NCBI GenBank assembly: GCA_021568835.1
Contig: JAKGSH010000002.1
Span: 372,001 to 436,000 of the forward strand
Source: Streptomyces sp. Tue 6430
GTDB taxonomy: Bacteria; Actinomycetota; Actinomycetes; Streptomycetales; Streptomycetaceae
DNA length: 64,000 bases
Direction of reading: 5' to 3'
Under the pieces are notes generated by a model that worked only from the letters and a program-made list of their open reading frames with translations, searched no databases and was not told the origin of the DNA. Below, in pieces: positions 55,367 through 63,859 of the stretch. A program made the translations under genes and the position numbers. How positions within the stretch are numbered: the first letter of the stretch is position 1; every line of letters begins with the position of its first letter.

Positions 55367-55611
55367 CCCTGTCCGGCTACGTGGTGGCCGTTCTGACCGG
55401 TCTGGAGCGCTGGGAGAGAAACGGCGAAGGCCGTCACGCCTTCCCCGACGCGCGCCTGGCCGGTTACGTCACCGACCTGGCCACCCCGACGACCACCATC
55501 ACCTCCCGTGTGGACGACGACCAAAGACTCGCCGAACTGCTCCTCGGTACCCGGCTCGCCTCGCATTCTGGCGGCGCGATCGCCTACGTCCCCACCCGCT
55601 CCGCCAGCTGA
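55363..55611 (+). CDS. Small hypothetical protein, 82 residues
   Basis: GTG 55363 overlaps the preceding stop. The sequence MTLSGYVVAVLTGLERWERN, FPDARLAGYVTDLATPTTTI is alpha/beta in character, without motifs. The stop is followed at once by the next frame. It is probably co-translated with its neighbours; the function is unknown. Confidence 0.55.
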   Translation: MTLSGYVVAVLTGLERWERNGEGRHAFPDARLAGYVTDLATPTTTITSRVDDDQRLAELLLGTRLASHSGGAIAYVPTRSAS

Positions 55612-55638
55612 ATGCCAGGCCCGGACAAGGAATCCCTC

Positions 55639-57726
55639 ATGGACGCACAGAGCTACAACACCGCGCTCGCAGACCTGCGCACCGTGCGGGACCAGATCAA
55701 AAAGGCCCGGGCGGCGCTGACGAAGCTGGAAGCCGACCGGGACAAGCGGATCGCCCAACTGGCCTCCTACGAAAAAGCGAAGGCGGAGCGGATCGCCCCG
55801 GCAGCCGGGCTGAGCGTGGCCGACGTCGTCGCTCTCGCTCCGTCCCTGGCCCCCGACAGCCTCACCGAAGAAAACACCGAGGCCCTGGCGCAGGCATCGG
55901 CTCCCGCCACACACGCGCCTCCCAAGGACGCCGAACCGGAACCGACCGCGCAGCCCGCAGCAGTGGCGCCTGGCATGCGCACCGCGCAGCCGCAGGCTGT
56001 CCCAGCCGATACCCCGGTCGTGACGGCCGCGCCGGATGCGCCGCGGACCCTGCCTTCCGTCCCCGATGGAGAGGCGGGTGATGCCTGGTTCGCCCACACG
56101 CCCGGCCTGGCGTCCACCCGGCCCAACTTCACCCAGCAGGCCCGCTCCACCGTCTTCCTCGACACCGACACCGGCGTCCTGGTCCACCGCAACCAGACCC
56201 ACCGCCTCGACCTCGGCGCCGCCACCGCAGCCGACATCCTCACCGCCGTCTTCCACGCCGTCCCCGAAGGCGTGGAACGGATCTACATCACCGCCGGCGA
56301 CCCCTGGCACCGCGACACCGACCGCTACCCCTACCTCCGCGACGCCGTCGCCGCCTGGCTGAACGCCCCCGTCCCGGGCTGGCGCACCGACACCGGCCGC
56401 GGCCGCGACCGGATGGCCGGCCACTTCGTCCACGCCCGCAACCCCGTCGGCCGCTACCAACGCCAAAACGCAGACCAGCACGTGGAGATCCGCTCGGTAG
56501 GGGAGTGGTTCGACCTCGACGGCGACGACCCCCACACCGTCCGCGACGCCTTCGTACTGCTGTGGCAGACCCTGCGCCGCCACTGGAACGACGCCGTCCT
56601 CATGGGCTCCCCCTCCCAGACCGGCCGCGACCTGTGGACCCGCACCATCCCCACCCGCGGCCAGCACGCCGACGGCTACCCCGTCCTGTCCGAGGAACTG
56701 CGCGGCCTGCTCCACGCCACCGCCGGCCAAGGCCGCAACGAACTCATCACCCCACCCCGCATCCCCGACCAGCTGCCCCAACTCGTCGAATACGACCGCA
56801 CCTTCGCCTATGCCAAACACACCTGGAAATCCCCGGTCGGCACCCCCCGCCGCATCACCGCCGCGACCTTCGCCGCCTGGAGCGAAAAGGAACAGATGCG
56901 CGCCCTGTACGGATGCGGGCACTGGCACGTCCGCGTGACCGTCCCACAGGGCTGGGGCCACGTCGGGCTGCTCCCTGCCCCCGCCCCCGGCGACCGCACC
57001 TGGCACTACCCCGCCCAGCCCGGTGCCATCTTCACCACCTGGGCCGGCGGCCCCGAACTCCACACCGCCCTGACCAACCCCCTGCAGCCGTGGAAGATCG
57101 AAATCCTCGACGGCATCCTGTGGGAGGACGGCAAACCCCTCGACGACTGGGCCAAGAAACTCAAAGAGACCTGGACCAACCTCTCCGCCCAGGCCCATTT
57201 CCACGGCGACGCCCAACAGGCAAGGGCCGCCCACCTCGCCTCCCGCGCCGTGCGCTCCATCCTCCTGTACGGCATCGGCTCCTTCGCCCAGCGCCCCCGC
57301 ATGGTCACCGGCACCACCCCCCGCACCATGGAACGCGACGTGCCCCCCGACGCCGAAATCATCGCCTTCGACGAAGAGCTGATCACCTGGCAGAAGCCCA
57401 CCGGCTTCACCCGCGACCCCAACGCCCACCCCGAATGGGCCGCCGCGATCTGGTCCGGCGCCCGCGCCGCCCTCCTCAGCCAGCGCCACCGTGACGACGA
57501 CACCTACGCCGGCGCCCTGCACACCCCGCCCGGCAGCGTCGTCGCCTTCCGCACCGACGCCCTCTACCTCACCCAGCCCCAGACCTGGCCCTACCACAGC
57601 CAGCCCGGCGACTACCTCCTGCGCGGCCACCTCCCCGGCCCCTTCACCGCTCCGACCAACGAGGAGGAACTCCTCACCCTGCGCGACACCGGACGCGCCC
57701 ACCTCACCACCCACGGGGAAAACTGA
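55639..57726 (+). CDS. Putative Tap-like / family-B DNA-polymerase-like replication protein
   Basis: 695 residues from ATG 55639 (AAGGA upstream; ATG 55612 possible). Residues 1-55 form a coiled coil; a Pro/Ala linker follows to about 140. Then come a strand VFLDTDTGVLVH (172-183), YDRTFAYAKHTW (motif A-like, Asp386), GHWHVRVTVPQGWGHVGLLP (427-446), GPELHTAL, ILDGILWEDGKPLDDWAKKL, SRAVRSILLYGIGSF (535-549, motif B-like) and FRTDALYL (637-644, motif C-like, Asp640). This order matches family B polymerases and Streptomyces Tap proteins. The first Asp of motif C is Arg638. Assignment is by motif order only. Confidence 0.55.
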   Translation: MDAQSYNTALADLRTVRDQIKKARAALTKLEADRDKRIAQLASYEKAKAERIAPAAGLSVADVVALAPSLAPDSLTEENTEALAQASAPATHAPPKDAEPEPTAQPAAVAPGMRTAQPQAVPADTPVVTAAPDAPRTLPSVPDGEAGDAWFAHTPGLASTRPNFTQQARSTVFLDTDTGVLVHRNQTHRLDLGAATAADILTAVFHAVPEGVERIYITAGDPWHRDTDRYPYLRDAVAAWLNAPVPGWRTDTGRGRDRMAGHFVHARNPVGRYQRQNADQHVEIRSVGEWFDLDGDDPHTVRDAFVLLWQTLRRHWNDAVLMGSPSQTGRDLWTRTIPTRGQHADGYPVLSEELRGLLHATAGQGRNELITPPRIPDQLPQLVEYDRTFAYAKHTWKSPVGTPRRITAATFAAWSEKEQMRALYGCGHWHVRVTVPQGWGHVGLLPAPAPGDRTWHYPAQPGAIFTTWAGGPELHTALTNPLQPWKIEILDGILWEDGKPLDDWAKKLKETWTNLSAQAHFHGDAQQARAAHLASRAVRSILLYGIGSFAQRPRMVTGTTPRTMERDVPPDAEIIAFDEELITWQKPTGFTRDPNAHPEWAAAIWSGARAALLSQRHRDDDTYAGALHTPPGSVVAFRTDALYLTQPQTWPYHSQPGDYLLRGHLPGPFTAPTNEEELLTLRDTGRAHLTTHGEN

Positions 57727-58448
57727 TGCCGCCCACACGACGCCACAACCCCACACCGCAACCCGGTCAGTTGAACGAGGCCGCACACCTGGCCGACCGG
57801 CTGCAACAAGCCGGCTACACCAAACGCGACATCGCCCGCATCATCAACCGCGACCCCTCCCTCGTCTCGCAGTTCTACACAAAGAACAAGGGCGCAGCCT
57901 TCACCACCGCCCTGCGCCAGGTCCTCACCGCCGTCGAGACCGGCGGCATCACCGACCTGCCCGAACTCGCAGCCATCGCCGCCCGCCACACCACCCGCCG
58001 CACCACCGCCTCCGGCACCCGCGCCCGCGTCCGCACCAAAGCCGTCCTCATCACCCCCACCGGCTCCGGCACCGGCCGCGTCGGCGCCCAGGCCATCGCC
58101 TCCGGCTCCGCCCGCCTGCGCCCCCTCATCGCCGAGGCCGCCCGCCGCAGCCTGCGCCTCGCCTTCACCGTCCGCCTGGCGAAAACCGCCTACCTCCACC
58201 CCTCCGGCAGCCGCACCGACTCACCCGGTATCCGCCGCGACGTCATCCAGCGCGCCGACCACACCGAAGAACGCTCCTACGGCTCCGCCCAGACCGGCGG
58301 TTTGGACGCCGCCGACTTCGCCCGCCGCGTCAACGCCGCCGGCGGCGACGTCACCGCAGCCGTGCACCAATGGCTGGTGGAGACCGGACGCATCCACCCC
58401 GGCGCCCACATCCTCCACCTCGAAATCCGCACCTGGCGCCCGCGCTGA
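57726..58448 (+). CDS. Candidate terminal-protein-like (Tpg/Tpc-like) HTH basic protein
   Basis: 240 residues; the ATG overlaps the previous stop (TGATG). An N-terminal HTH (LQQAGYTKRDIARIINRDPS, LVSQFYTKNKG) is followed by an Arg/Thr-rich basic segment (HTTRRTTASGTRARVRTKAV) and a C-terminal domain with GGLDAADFARRVNAAGGDVT and ILHLEIRTWRPR. Streptomyces tap-tpg pairs have the same gene order, coupling and general build (HTH, basic region, Thr-rich). Sequence identity to known Tpg is not evident by eye, so this is inference. Confidence 0.45.
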   Translation: MPPTRRHNPTPQPGQLNEAAHLADRLQQAGYTKRDIARIINRDPSLVSQFYTKNKGAAFTTALRQVLTAVETGGITDLPELAAIAARHTTRRTTASGTRARVRTKAVLITPTGSGTGRVGAQAIASGSARLRPLIAEAARRSLRLAFTVRLAKTAYLHPSGSRTDSPGIRRDVIQRADHTEERSYGSAQTGGLDAADFARRVNAAGGDVTAAVHQWLVETGRIHPGAHILHLEIRTWRPR

Positions 58449-58570
58449 CCAGCTCGGCCCAGCCCACCCAGGCTCGCCCGAGCCCGCCCGCGTGCAGACG
58501 TACCGGCGAGGGACATAGCTCCGTTCCTGTCCGGCCGAGCCACTCACCGGGGCGGCGGCGCAGCGGCGTC

Positions 58571-59227
58571 TCAGGCGACGGGCGCGGGCTGCTGTTCCTC
58601 CGTCTGTGACGGCTCGGCCGCCTGCGCCACGTCGGCCACGTCGGTGGCGGTGTAGAAGACGGACGGGCCCTGCTTGGTGCGCTGCGCCTGGTTCTTGGCG
58701 ACCAGACCTTCAAGCGCGCTGCGCACCACGGTCGTCTTGAAGGTACGACCCGCATGGGCCTGGCCGAGAGCTTCGGCGATCTCAGCCGCCGAGCGCGGTT
58801 CGCTCTGTCCGGCGAGATGACCGCGGACCAGGTCGACCACGCTGGGCTGGGCCGGCTTCGACGGTCCGGCCTTGTCCGCGCTGGCAGGAGCCGCCTTCTG
58901 CGCCGCGGCAGAGGCCTTGGACGCCGGCTTCTTCGCCCGTGTCCGCTTGCCGGCCCCGGACTTGGCCGCGGCTTTCTTGCGGGGAGCCGGCACCGCCGGG
59001 CTGTCGGACGGCTGCGCCGCCTCAGAGGGCGCCGGTGTCACGGCGCCGATGGCCTGCTGGATGCTGACCAGCACCGCATGGTCACGCTGGAGGGCGGCCA
59101 ACTGCTCGTTCAGCGCGGCGATTTCCCCGCCGACACGGTCCTGCTCCTTGGTGTTGCGTTCGAGATCGGCGGTGACTTGAGCGGTGTACTGAGAGGTCAG
59201 TTCGGTGGCGGAAGCATTCTCAGGCAT
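58571..59227 (-). CDS. Coiled-coil / basic linker / winged-helix protein
   Basis: 218 residues, start ATG 59227 (MPENASATELTSQYTAQVTA). Residues 10-60 are a coiled coil (DLERNTKEQDRVGGEIAALN). Residues 75-125 are a Lys/Ala-rich histone-H1-like linker (PRKKAAAKSGAGKRTRAKKP). The C-terminal part is a winged helix (SVVDLVRGHLAGQSEPRSAA, TFKTTVVRSALEGLVAKNQA). It is probably a nucleoid- or origin-binding protein. It is convergent with the Tap-like operon. Confidence 0.65.
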   Translation of the reverse strand: MPENASATELTSQYTAQVTADLERNTKEQDRVGGEIAALNEQLAALQRDHAVLVSIQQAIGAVTPAPSEAAQPSDSPAVPAPRKKAAAKSGAGKRTRAKKPASKASAAAQKAAPASADKAGPSKPAQPSVVDLVRGHLAGQSEPRSAAEIAEALGQAHAGRTFKTTVVRSALEGLVAKNQAQRTKQGPSVFYTATDVADVAQAAEPSQTEEQQPAPVA

Positions 59228-59393
59228 GAGGTGCACGACCTTTCCCTGCTCGAAGCTGGAGGCGAAGGGCATCTCACGTATGCGTGCCCTCCCGGCGGGG
59301 CAGGGCGACAGTGGTGCGCACCGCGTACAGCCCTGCCGTAGAGATAGTACGGACAGCCGGAATGGAATGTTCCCGAAGAACTGCAGGCCGGCC
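59228..59393. other. Short intergenic region
   Basis: It should carry the promoter of the coiled-coil gene; no operator is obvious. Confidence 0.3.
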
Positions 59394-60460
59394 TCACCCG
59401 GCTGGGGGCCGGTATCGGGTTCCGTGACCAGGGGAACGAGAGTGCGTGCGCCGAACAGGCAGACACCAGGACACCTCGTCGGTCTCCCGGTTGTGACTCC
59501 ACGCGGCCAGCGTGCGGACGGCCACCAGCCGGTCCATCAGATCGACCATCTGGTGCGGTGAGTGCCCGCACAGGCGGACAAGGACGTCCATGTCGGTGCC
59601 GTGCCCGGCAGATCCGCAGGAGTGCGCCGCCAGCACGAGCGCGGCCAGCCGCAGTGCCGGCGGAGCTGCGGCGGGCGGCACAAGCGGTGTGCCGTGAAGC
59701 GCCCAGTGAGCGGCGCGACGGCGCGCGCCGCGGCCGGGTGCCTGCCCCAGTACCCCATCGTCGAGCAGCACCACCGTCACCGGCGCCGATCGCAGCACCG
59801 GCATCTCCAGCCACCGGTCCTGCACCAGTTCCTGCCACAACTCCCGGCTCCTGAGCAGGCGCATGCTGCGCAGCAGCCCTGCCGGAAGCCGGACGAGGCC
59901 GCGGGAATCGCTGCGCAGCGCGCACTGCAAGGCCAGGAGCCGGGCGGCGGGAGAGGTGAACCGGGGAGTGCTGAGGCCAGGTAGGTGAGCATGTGCCGCA
60001 CACGGACCTGCTCGTCCGGTTCAGCGGCCGCCTCGTTGCCTTGGGGAGCCGGTGGCGTAGCCGTCAGACCACGCCTGCGCGGGCGGAGCCAGGTGGCCGG
60101 CACGATGGCGGTGTGGCTGGTGGCGGCGGCGCAGGCGGCACACGTGTCGGCCAGGCGCCAGGCCCGGCCCCTGCCGTCACGGGTGAGAGCGAGCAGGACC
60201 GGCCCGCCGCAGCCGCGGTGCCGCGGATGCCAGCTGCAGCCCCGCTCCCGGCACTGGCATGTCCGCAGATGCTCGGGCAGCACGTCGGTGCGTGCGTGAC
60301 AGGCCAAATGCTCCAGAACAGCGGACCGGGCGGACGCAGCTTCGAGCGGAGCCGTGCTCGCCGTGCAGTGGGTGCAGACCAGACGCGGCCCGCCCGCCAG
60401 CGGATGCAGTTCCACAGTCCACATACGCCGCATCGCGCTCTGTACGCCGGCCAGCCTCAT
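59394..60460 (-). CDS. Unknown Cys-rich protein with C-terminal helical domain, apparent frameshift
   Basis: The first part from ATG 60460 is Cys/His-rich and likely binds zinc: PRLVCTHCTASTAPLEAASA, HLRTCQCRERGCSWHPRHRG, WRLADTCAACAAATSH. At the G4 run 59963-59966 the frame shifts; one added base joins MLTYLASALP to RFTSPAARLLALQCALRSDS and DMDVLVRLCGHSPHQMVDLM, DRLVAVRTLAAWSHNRETDE, a possible winged helix. It probably diverges from the XRE gene at 60633. The family is not known to me. Confidence 0.6.
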
Positions 60461-60580
60461 CGGCCTGGTGTCCTCCCATCGAACGTACCGCCATGGCGGA
60501 TGCCCCGGCGGCAGGTGCCAGGACGCCTGCACCGTAGTGCAGACCCGTGCACCGCGAACGTCACTCTCCCCGCCGCAAAT

Positions 60581-60598
60581 AGTGCAGAAGTCTGCACT
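60581..60598. promoter_or_regulatory. Palindromic operator upstream of the XRE gene
   Basis: AGTGCAGA-AG-TCTGCACT is a perfect 8-bp inverted repeat with a 2-base centre. Related half-sites (AGTGCAGAC, GTGCACC) occur at 60535-60552 and 60614-60620, suggesting an array bound by the divergent regulator. Confidence 0.6.
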
Positions 60599-60632
60599 GA
60601 CAGGGCAGGCTCCTGCACCGTCGGATGGTGGA

Positions 60633-60896
60633 GTGACGATCTTGCCGCCCGACCCCGACCTCACCGCGCTGCATGTCGAACTCGCGCGCCTGCGGGGCGA
60701 ACGCGGCTGGACCTTTGACGAACTCGCCGAACGCAGCGGCCTGGCCCGCCGCACCCTCATTGACCTGGAACACGGCCGCACCACCGGCAGCCTCACCACC
60801 TGGCACGCCCTCGCCCACACCTTCGACGTGCCCATCGAGCAACTCCTCGGCACGCTCTGCGACAACCACACCCCACCTGGCCCGAACGCTTCCTGA
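60633..60896 (+). CDS. XRE-family HTH regulator
   Basis: 87 residues from GTG 60633 behind GGTGGA. The XRE fold is clear: LTALHVELARLRGERGWTFD, ELAERSGLARRTLIDLEHGR and GSLTTWHALAHTFDVPIEQL. It sits downstream of a palindrome of the size expected for autoregulation and diverges from the Cys-rich protein gene. It is probably a plasmid-type control repressor. Confidence 0.85.
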   Translation: MTILPPDPDLTALHVELARLRGERGWTFDELAERSGLARRTLIDLEHGRTTGSLTTWHALAHTFDVPIEQLLGTLCDNHTPPGPNAS

Positions 60897-61066
60897 CCCC
60901 CGCTCGCAGCCCACGGTCCGACCCTTAGCGAATCACCCGAACCGACGAGCAGGCATCGAACCCTCGCGCGCCCACTCGGGCATGAGTTTGCCGCCGTTGG
61001 GCCATCCGCGGGACATGCCGGGCGCCGCCTCCGCCACCGCGGCGTGTCGCCTGGCACGGTCCCCGC

Positions 61067-61918
61067 ATGTGCCCCGACCCCGCCCACCACAAAGACAGCA
61101 ACTCCCGCACCGCCCGCCCCCGCCGGCCGCTGCGCGTAGCAGCCACCAGCCCCAGCCGTCTGCTGCGCGCAGGCCAGAGCGGCTACTGCCGCCGGTGCGG
61201 CAACCGCATCGACATCTACCAGCGCCCCGACCAGCAGCCCATCGCTCTGCACCCGGCCGAACTGGCCGCCCGCCACATCCCTGCCCCCTGCCGCTGGCAC
61301 CTGAGCGGAGGAACCGCGCACCCCCACGGTGACGGCAGCGCCTGGTGCCGTATCCCCCACCAGGCCATCTGCCCCCACCCCGCCTCACCCCCACAGGCCG
61401 GGCCGTACCTGGAAGACCTGCGCCGCCAACTCGCCCTGCGTACCCGCCGCCTCATCGACACCGGCGCATTCACACCGGCACCACCCACCCCATCCCGGCC
61501 TGGGGCACCCACCTCTCACCACATCCGTCCGGCCGTGCAACTCCTGCTCAACCGCTACCTCGCCGAGAGCCCCCTCCAGGACATCCGATGCGTGGCCCAG
61601 ACCCGCCAACGCCACCGCTGCCCCCACACCGTCCTCGACTCCCGCTTCCCCGCCGGCCGGTGGACACTGCTGCCCACCGGCCCCCAACGCGGCCAGCTCA
61701 CCCTGCCCGCACAGCTCATGGCCGTCTACGACCTCGGCCACCTCCCCTACGCCGAACAGCTGCGCTGGCGCACCCAGCGCTGCCCAGCCCACACCGCCAC
61801 CCCGGGTGCCGCCGACCTCGCCCTGACCGGATGGCAGGTCTTCGACCCCCTCCTGCACGCAGCACACATCCACACCCGCCTCCCACACCCCCCGACCCGC
61901 CGCCACGAAAAGGCGTGA
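61067..61918 (+). CDS. DUF6083-like zinc-binding protein
   Basis: 283 residues, ATG 61067. The N-terminal module RAGQSGYCRRCGNRIDIYQR, IALHPAELAARHIPAPCRWH and HPHGDGSAWCRIPHQAICPH has the spaced Cys/His pattern of DUF6083. The C-terminal half has LLNRYLAESPLQDIRCVAQT and TLPAQLMAVYDLGHLPYAEQ with further Cys pairs. It is common on Streptomyces plasmids; the function is unknown. It leads a set of plus-strand genes ending with the helicase. Confidence 0.7.
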   Translation: MCPDPAHHKDSNSRTARPRRPLRVAATSPSRLLRAGQSGYCRRCGNRIDIYQRPDQQPIALHPAELAARHIPAPCRWHLSGGTAHPHGDGSAWCRIPHQAICPHPASPPQAGPYLEDLRRQLALRTRRLIDTGAFTPAPPTPSRPGAPTSHHIRPAVQLLLNRYLAESPLQDIRCVAQTRQRHRCPHTVLDSRFPAGRWTLLPTGPQRGQLTLPAQLMAVYDLGHLPYAEQLRWRTQRCPAHTATPGAADLALTGWQVFDPLLHAAHIHTRLPHPPTRRHEKA

Positions 61919-61920
61919 GA

Positions 61921-62091
61921 ATGCCGCACCACGCCCTCGAGATCCTCCTGACACGCCCCCTCACCCAGGCCGAACTCCACCACGCCGCCCACACCGTGCC
62001 CCTGGCCGCCAACCACGACGCCACCCGCCTCATGGCCCTCTGGCCCGCCAAGACCCCCACCGCGCCGCACACCGACTGCGCCGACGCCTGA
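61921..62091 (+). CDS. Small hypothetical protein, 56 residues
   Basis: ATG 61921 follows the preceding stop by 2 bases. It begins MPHHALEILLTRPLTQAELH and contains the segment TVPLAANHDATRLMALWPAK. Gene spacing supports it; no family is recognised. Confidence 0.45.
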   Translation: MPHHALEILLTRPLTQAELHHAAHTVPLAANHDATRLMALWPAKTPTAPHTDCADA

Positions 62092-62111
62092 ACGGACGCC
62101 TGCCCATCGAC

Positions 62112-62396
62112 GTGATCACCACTCACTACGCGGCCCCGGACGGAAACATCCTCATCAACATCGCCTTCCCATCCGCCACTCACACCCTCATCCAGCAGGC
62201 CGCACAGCACGCCGGACGCTCTCCCGAACGCTTTCTGACCCAGGCGGTCCACCACGCCCTGGCCCTGCACGCCACCGACGAGAGCGCCCGCCTCAACCGA
62301 GCCGTACAGGAACTGCTCACCAGCACCACCCCCGCACACCTCCTGGCTGCCGTCGGGCACGCCCTCACCCGCGACACCGGAGCAGCACCATGCTGA
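62112..62396 (+). CDS. Small protein with possible ribbon-helix-helix-like region
   Basis: 94 residues from GTG 62112. A strand NILINIAFPSATHTLIQQAA followed by HAGRSPERFLTQAVHHALAL resembles CopG/Arc-type layouts, but the match is weak. Its stop overlaps the helicase start by 7 bases, so the two are coupled. Confidence 0.5.
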   Translation: MITTHYAAPDGNILINIAFPSATHTLIQQAAQHAGRSPERFLTQAVHHALALHATDESARLNRAVQELLTSTTPAHLLAAVGHALTRDTGAAPC

Positions 62397-63859
62397 ACCC
62401 CACCGACGAACAGACCGCCGCCGCCGACGCCTTCCACACAGGCGACCACCTGGCCCTGCAAGCCGGCGCCGGCACCGGCAAAACCACCACCCTCACCCTC
62501 CTCGCCCGCACCACCACCCGCCGCGGCCGCTACCTCGCCTACAACCGCGCCATCGCCCAGGACGCAACCACCCGCTTCCCCAAAAACGTGCTGTGCAAGA
62601 CCGCCCACGCCCTCGCCTACGCCGCCGTCGGACACCGCTACACCCGCCGCCTGAACGCACCCCGCCGCCCGGCCTGGCAGACCGGACAAACCCTCGGCAT
62701 CACCCAAGCCATCCGCATCGCAGACCGCGAAGTCACACAAAGAGCCCTCTCCAACGCCACCCTGCGCACCGTCACCCGCTTCTGCCACACCGCCGACGAA
62801 GCCATCACCTCCCACCACGTACCTCACCTGCGCGGCCTGGAAGACACCGACCTCCATGCCGAACTCACCGCCCACATCGTCCCGTTCGCCCGCAAAGCCT
62901 GGGCCGACCTGCAACACCCCGACGACGGCACGGTCCGCTTCGACCACGACCACTACCTGAAGATCTGGGCCCTCACCCGGCCCAAAATCCACGCCGACTT
63001 CCTGCTCCTGGACGAAGCCCAGGACACCAACCCCGTCGTCGAACAGATCTTCCTCGCCCAGCGCGACCACGCCCAGCTCGTCATGGTCGGCGACTCCGCC
63101 CAGGCCATCTACCACTGGCGCGGAGCCAAAGACATCATGACCGCCTTCGACGGCACCCAGCTCGCCCTGTCACAGTCCTTCCGCTTCGGCCCCCGCCTCG
63201 CCGCCGAGGCCAACCGCTGGCTCGCCCTCGCCGAAGCCCCGATCCGCCTCACCGGCACCCCCGCCGTGCCCACCGAAATCGGCCCCGTCACCCGGCCGGA
63301 CGCGGTCCTGTGCCGAACCAACGTCGGCGCCATGGCCCAGGTCATGACCCTCATGGCAGCCGGACTCCGCGTCGCCCTGGCCGGCGGAGGAGGCAGCCTG
63401 CACAGCCTTGCCCTCGCCGCCCGCGACCTCAAAGAAGGCCGCCGCACCCACCACCCAGAACTGACCCTCTTCCCCCACTGGGGCGCCCTGCAGGACTACG
63501 CCTCCCACGACCCCGCCGGACGCGATCTGCAGCCCCTGGTCAACCTCGTCGACACCCACGGCACCCAAGCCATCCTCACCGCAGTCACCCGACTCACCCC
63601 CGAACCGCACGCCCAGGTGACCGTCTCCACCGCCCACAAAGCCAAAGGCCGCGAATGGCCCCGCGTACTCATCGCAGACGACTTCGCCCACCCGAAGGAC
63701 CACAACACCGGCTGCCAGATGACAGCCACCTCACCGCCCGACCTCGTCGACGACGCCGAAGCCCGCTTGGCTTATGTAGCCGTCACCCGCACCCGCCAGC
63801 GTCTCGACCTAGGAGGCCTTTCCTGGATCCACGACCACCCCGACGGCACCCCGCTCTGA
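62390..63859 (+). CDS. UvrD/PcrA-type superfamily 1 helicase
   Basis: 489 residues, ATG 62390. Motif Q/I DEQTAAADAFHTGDHLALQA followed by GAGTGKTTTLTLL (Walker A), motif II LLLDEAQDTNPV, motif III VMVGDSAQAIYHWRGA, motif IV LSQSFRFGP, motif V VSTAHKAKGREWPRVLIADD, motif VI LAYVAVTRTRQRL. It is shorter than chromosomal UvrD (1B/2B insertions reduced). It may work in replication, transfer or repair of the element carrying the Tap-like genes. Confidence 0.9.
   Translation: MLNPTDEQTAAADAFHTGDHLALQAGAGTGKTTTLTLLARTTTRRGRYLAYNRAIAQDATTRFPKNVLCKTAHALAYAAVGHRYTRRLNAPRRPAWQTGQTLGITQAIRIADREVTQRALSNATLRTVTRFCHTADEAITSHHVPHLRGLEDTDLHAELTAHIVPFARKAWADLQHPDDGTVRFDHDHYLKIWALTRPKIHADFLLLDEAQDTNPVVEQIFLAQRDHAQLVMVGDSAQAIYHWRGAKDIMTAFDGTQLALSQSFRFGPRLAAEANRWLALAEAPIRLTGTPAVPTEIGPVTRPDAVLCRTNVGAMAQVMTLMAAGLRVALAGGGGSLHSLALAARDLKEGRRTHHPELTLFPHWGALQDYASHDPAGRDLQPLVNLVDTHGTQAILTAVTRLTPEPHAQVTVSTAHKAKGREWPRVLIADDFAHPKDHNTGCQMTATSPPDLVDDAEARLAYVAVTRTRQRLDLGGLSWIHDHPDGTPL

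Noticed and set aside
55033..57786. 917-codon minus-strand open frame
   Set aside because: It mirrors the Tap-like gene, is low-complexity (Gly/Val/Ala runs) and has no family character; it is open only because of GC bias.
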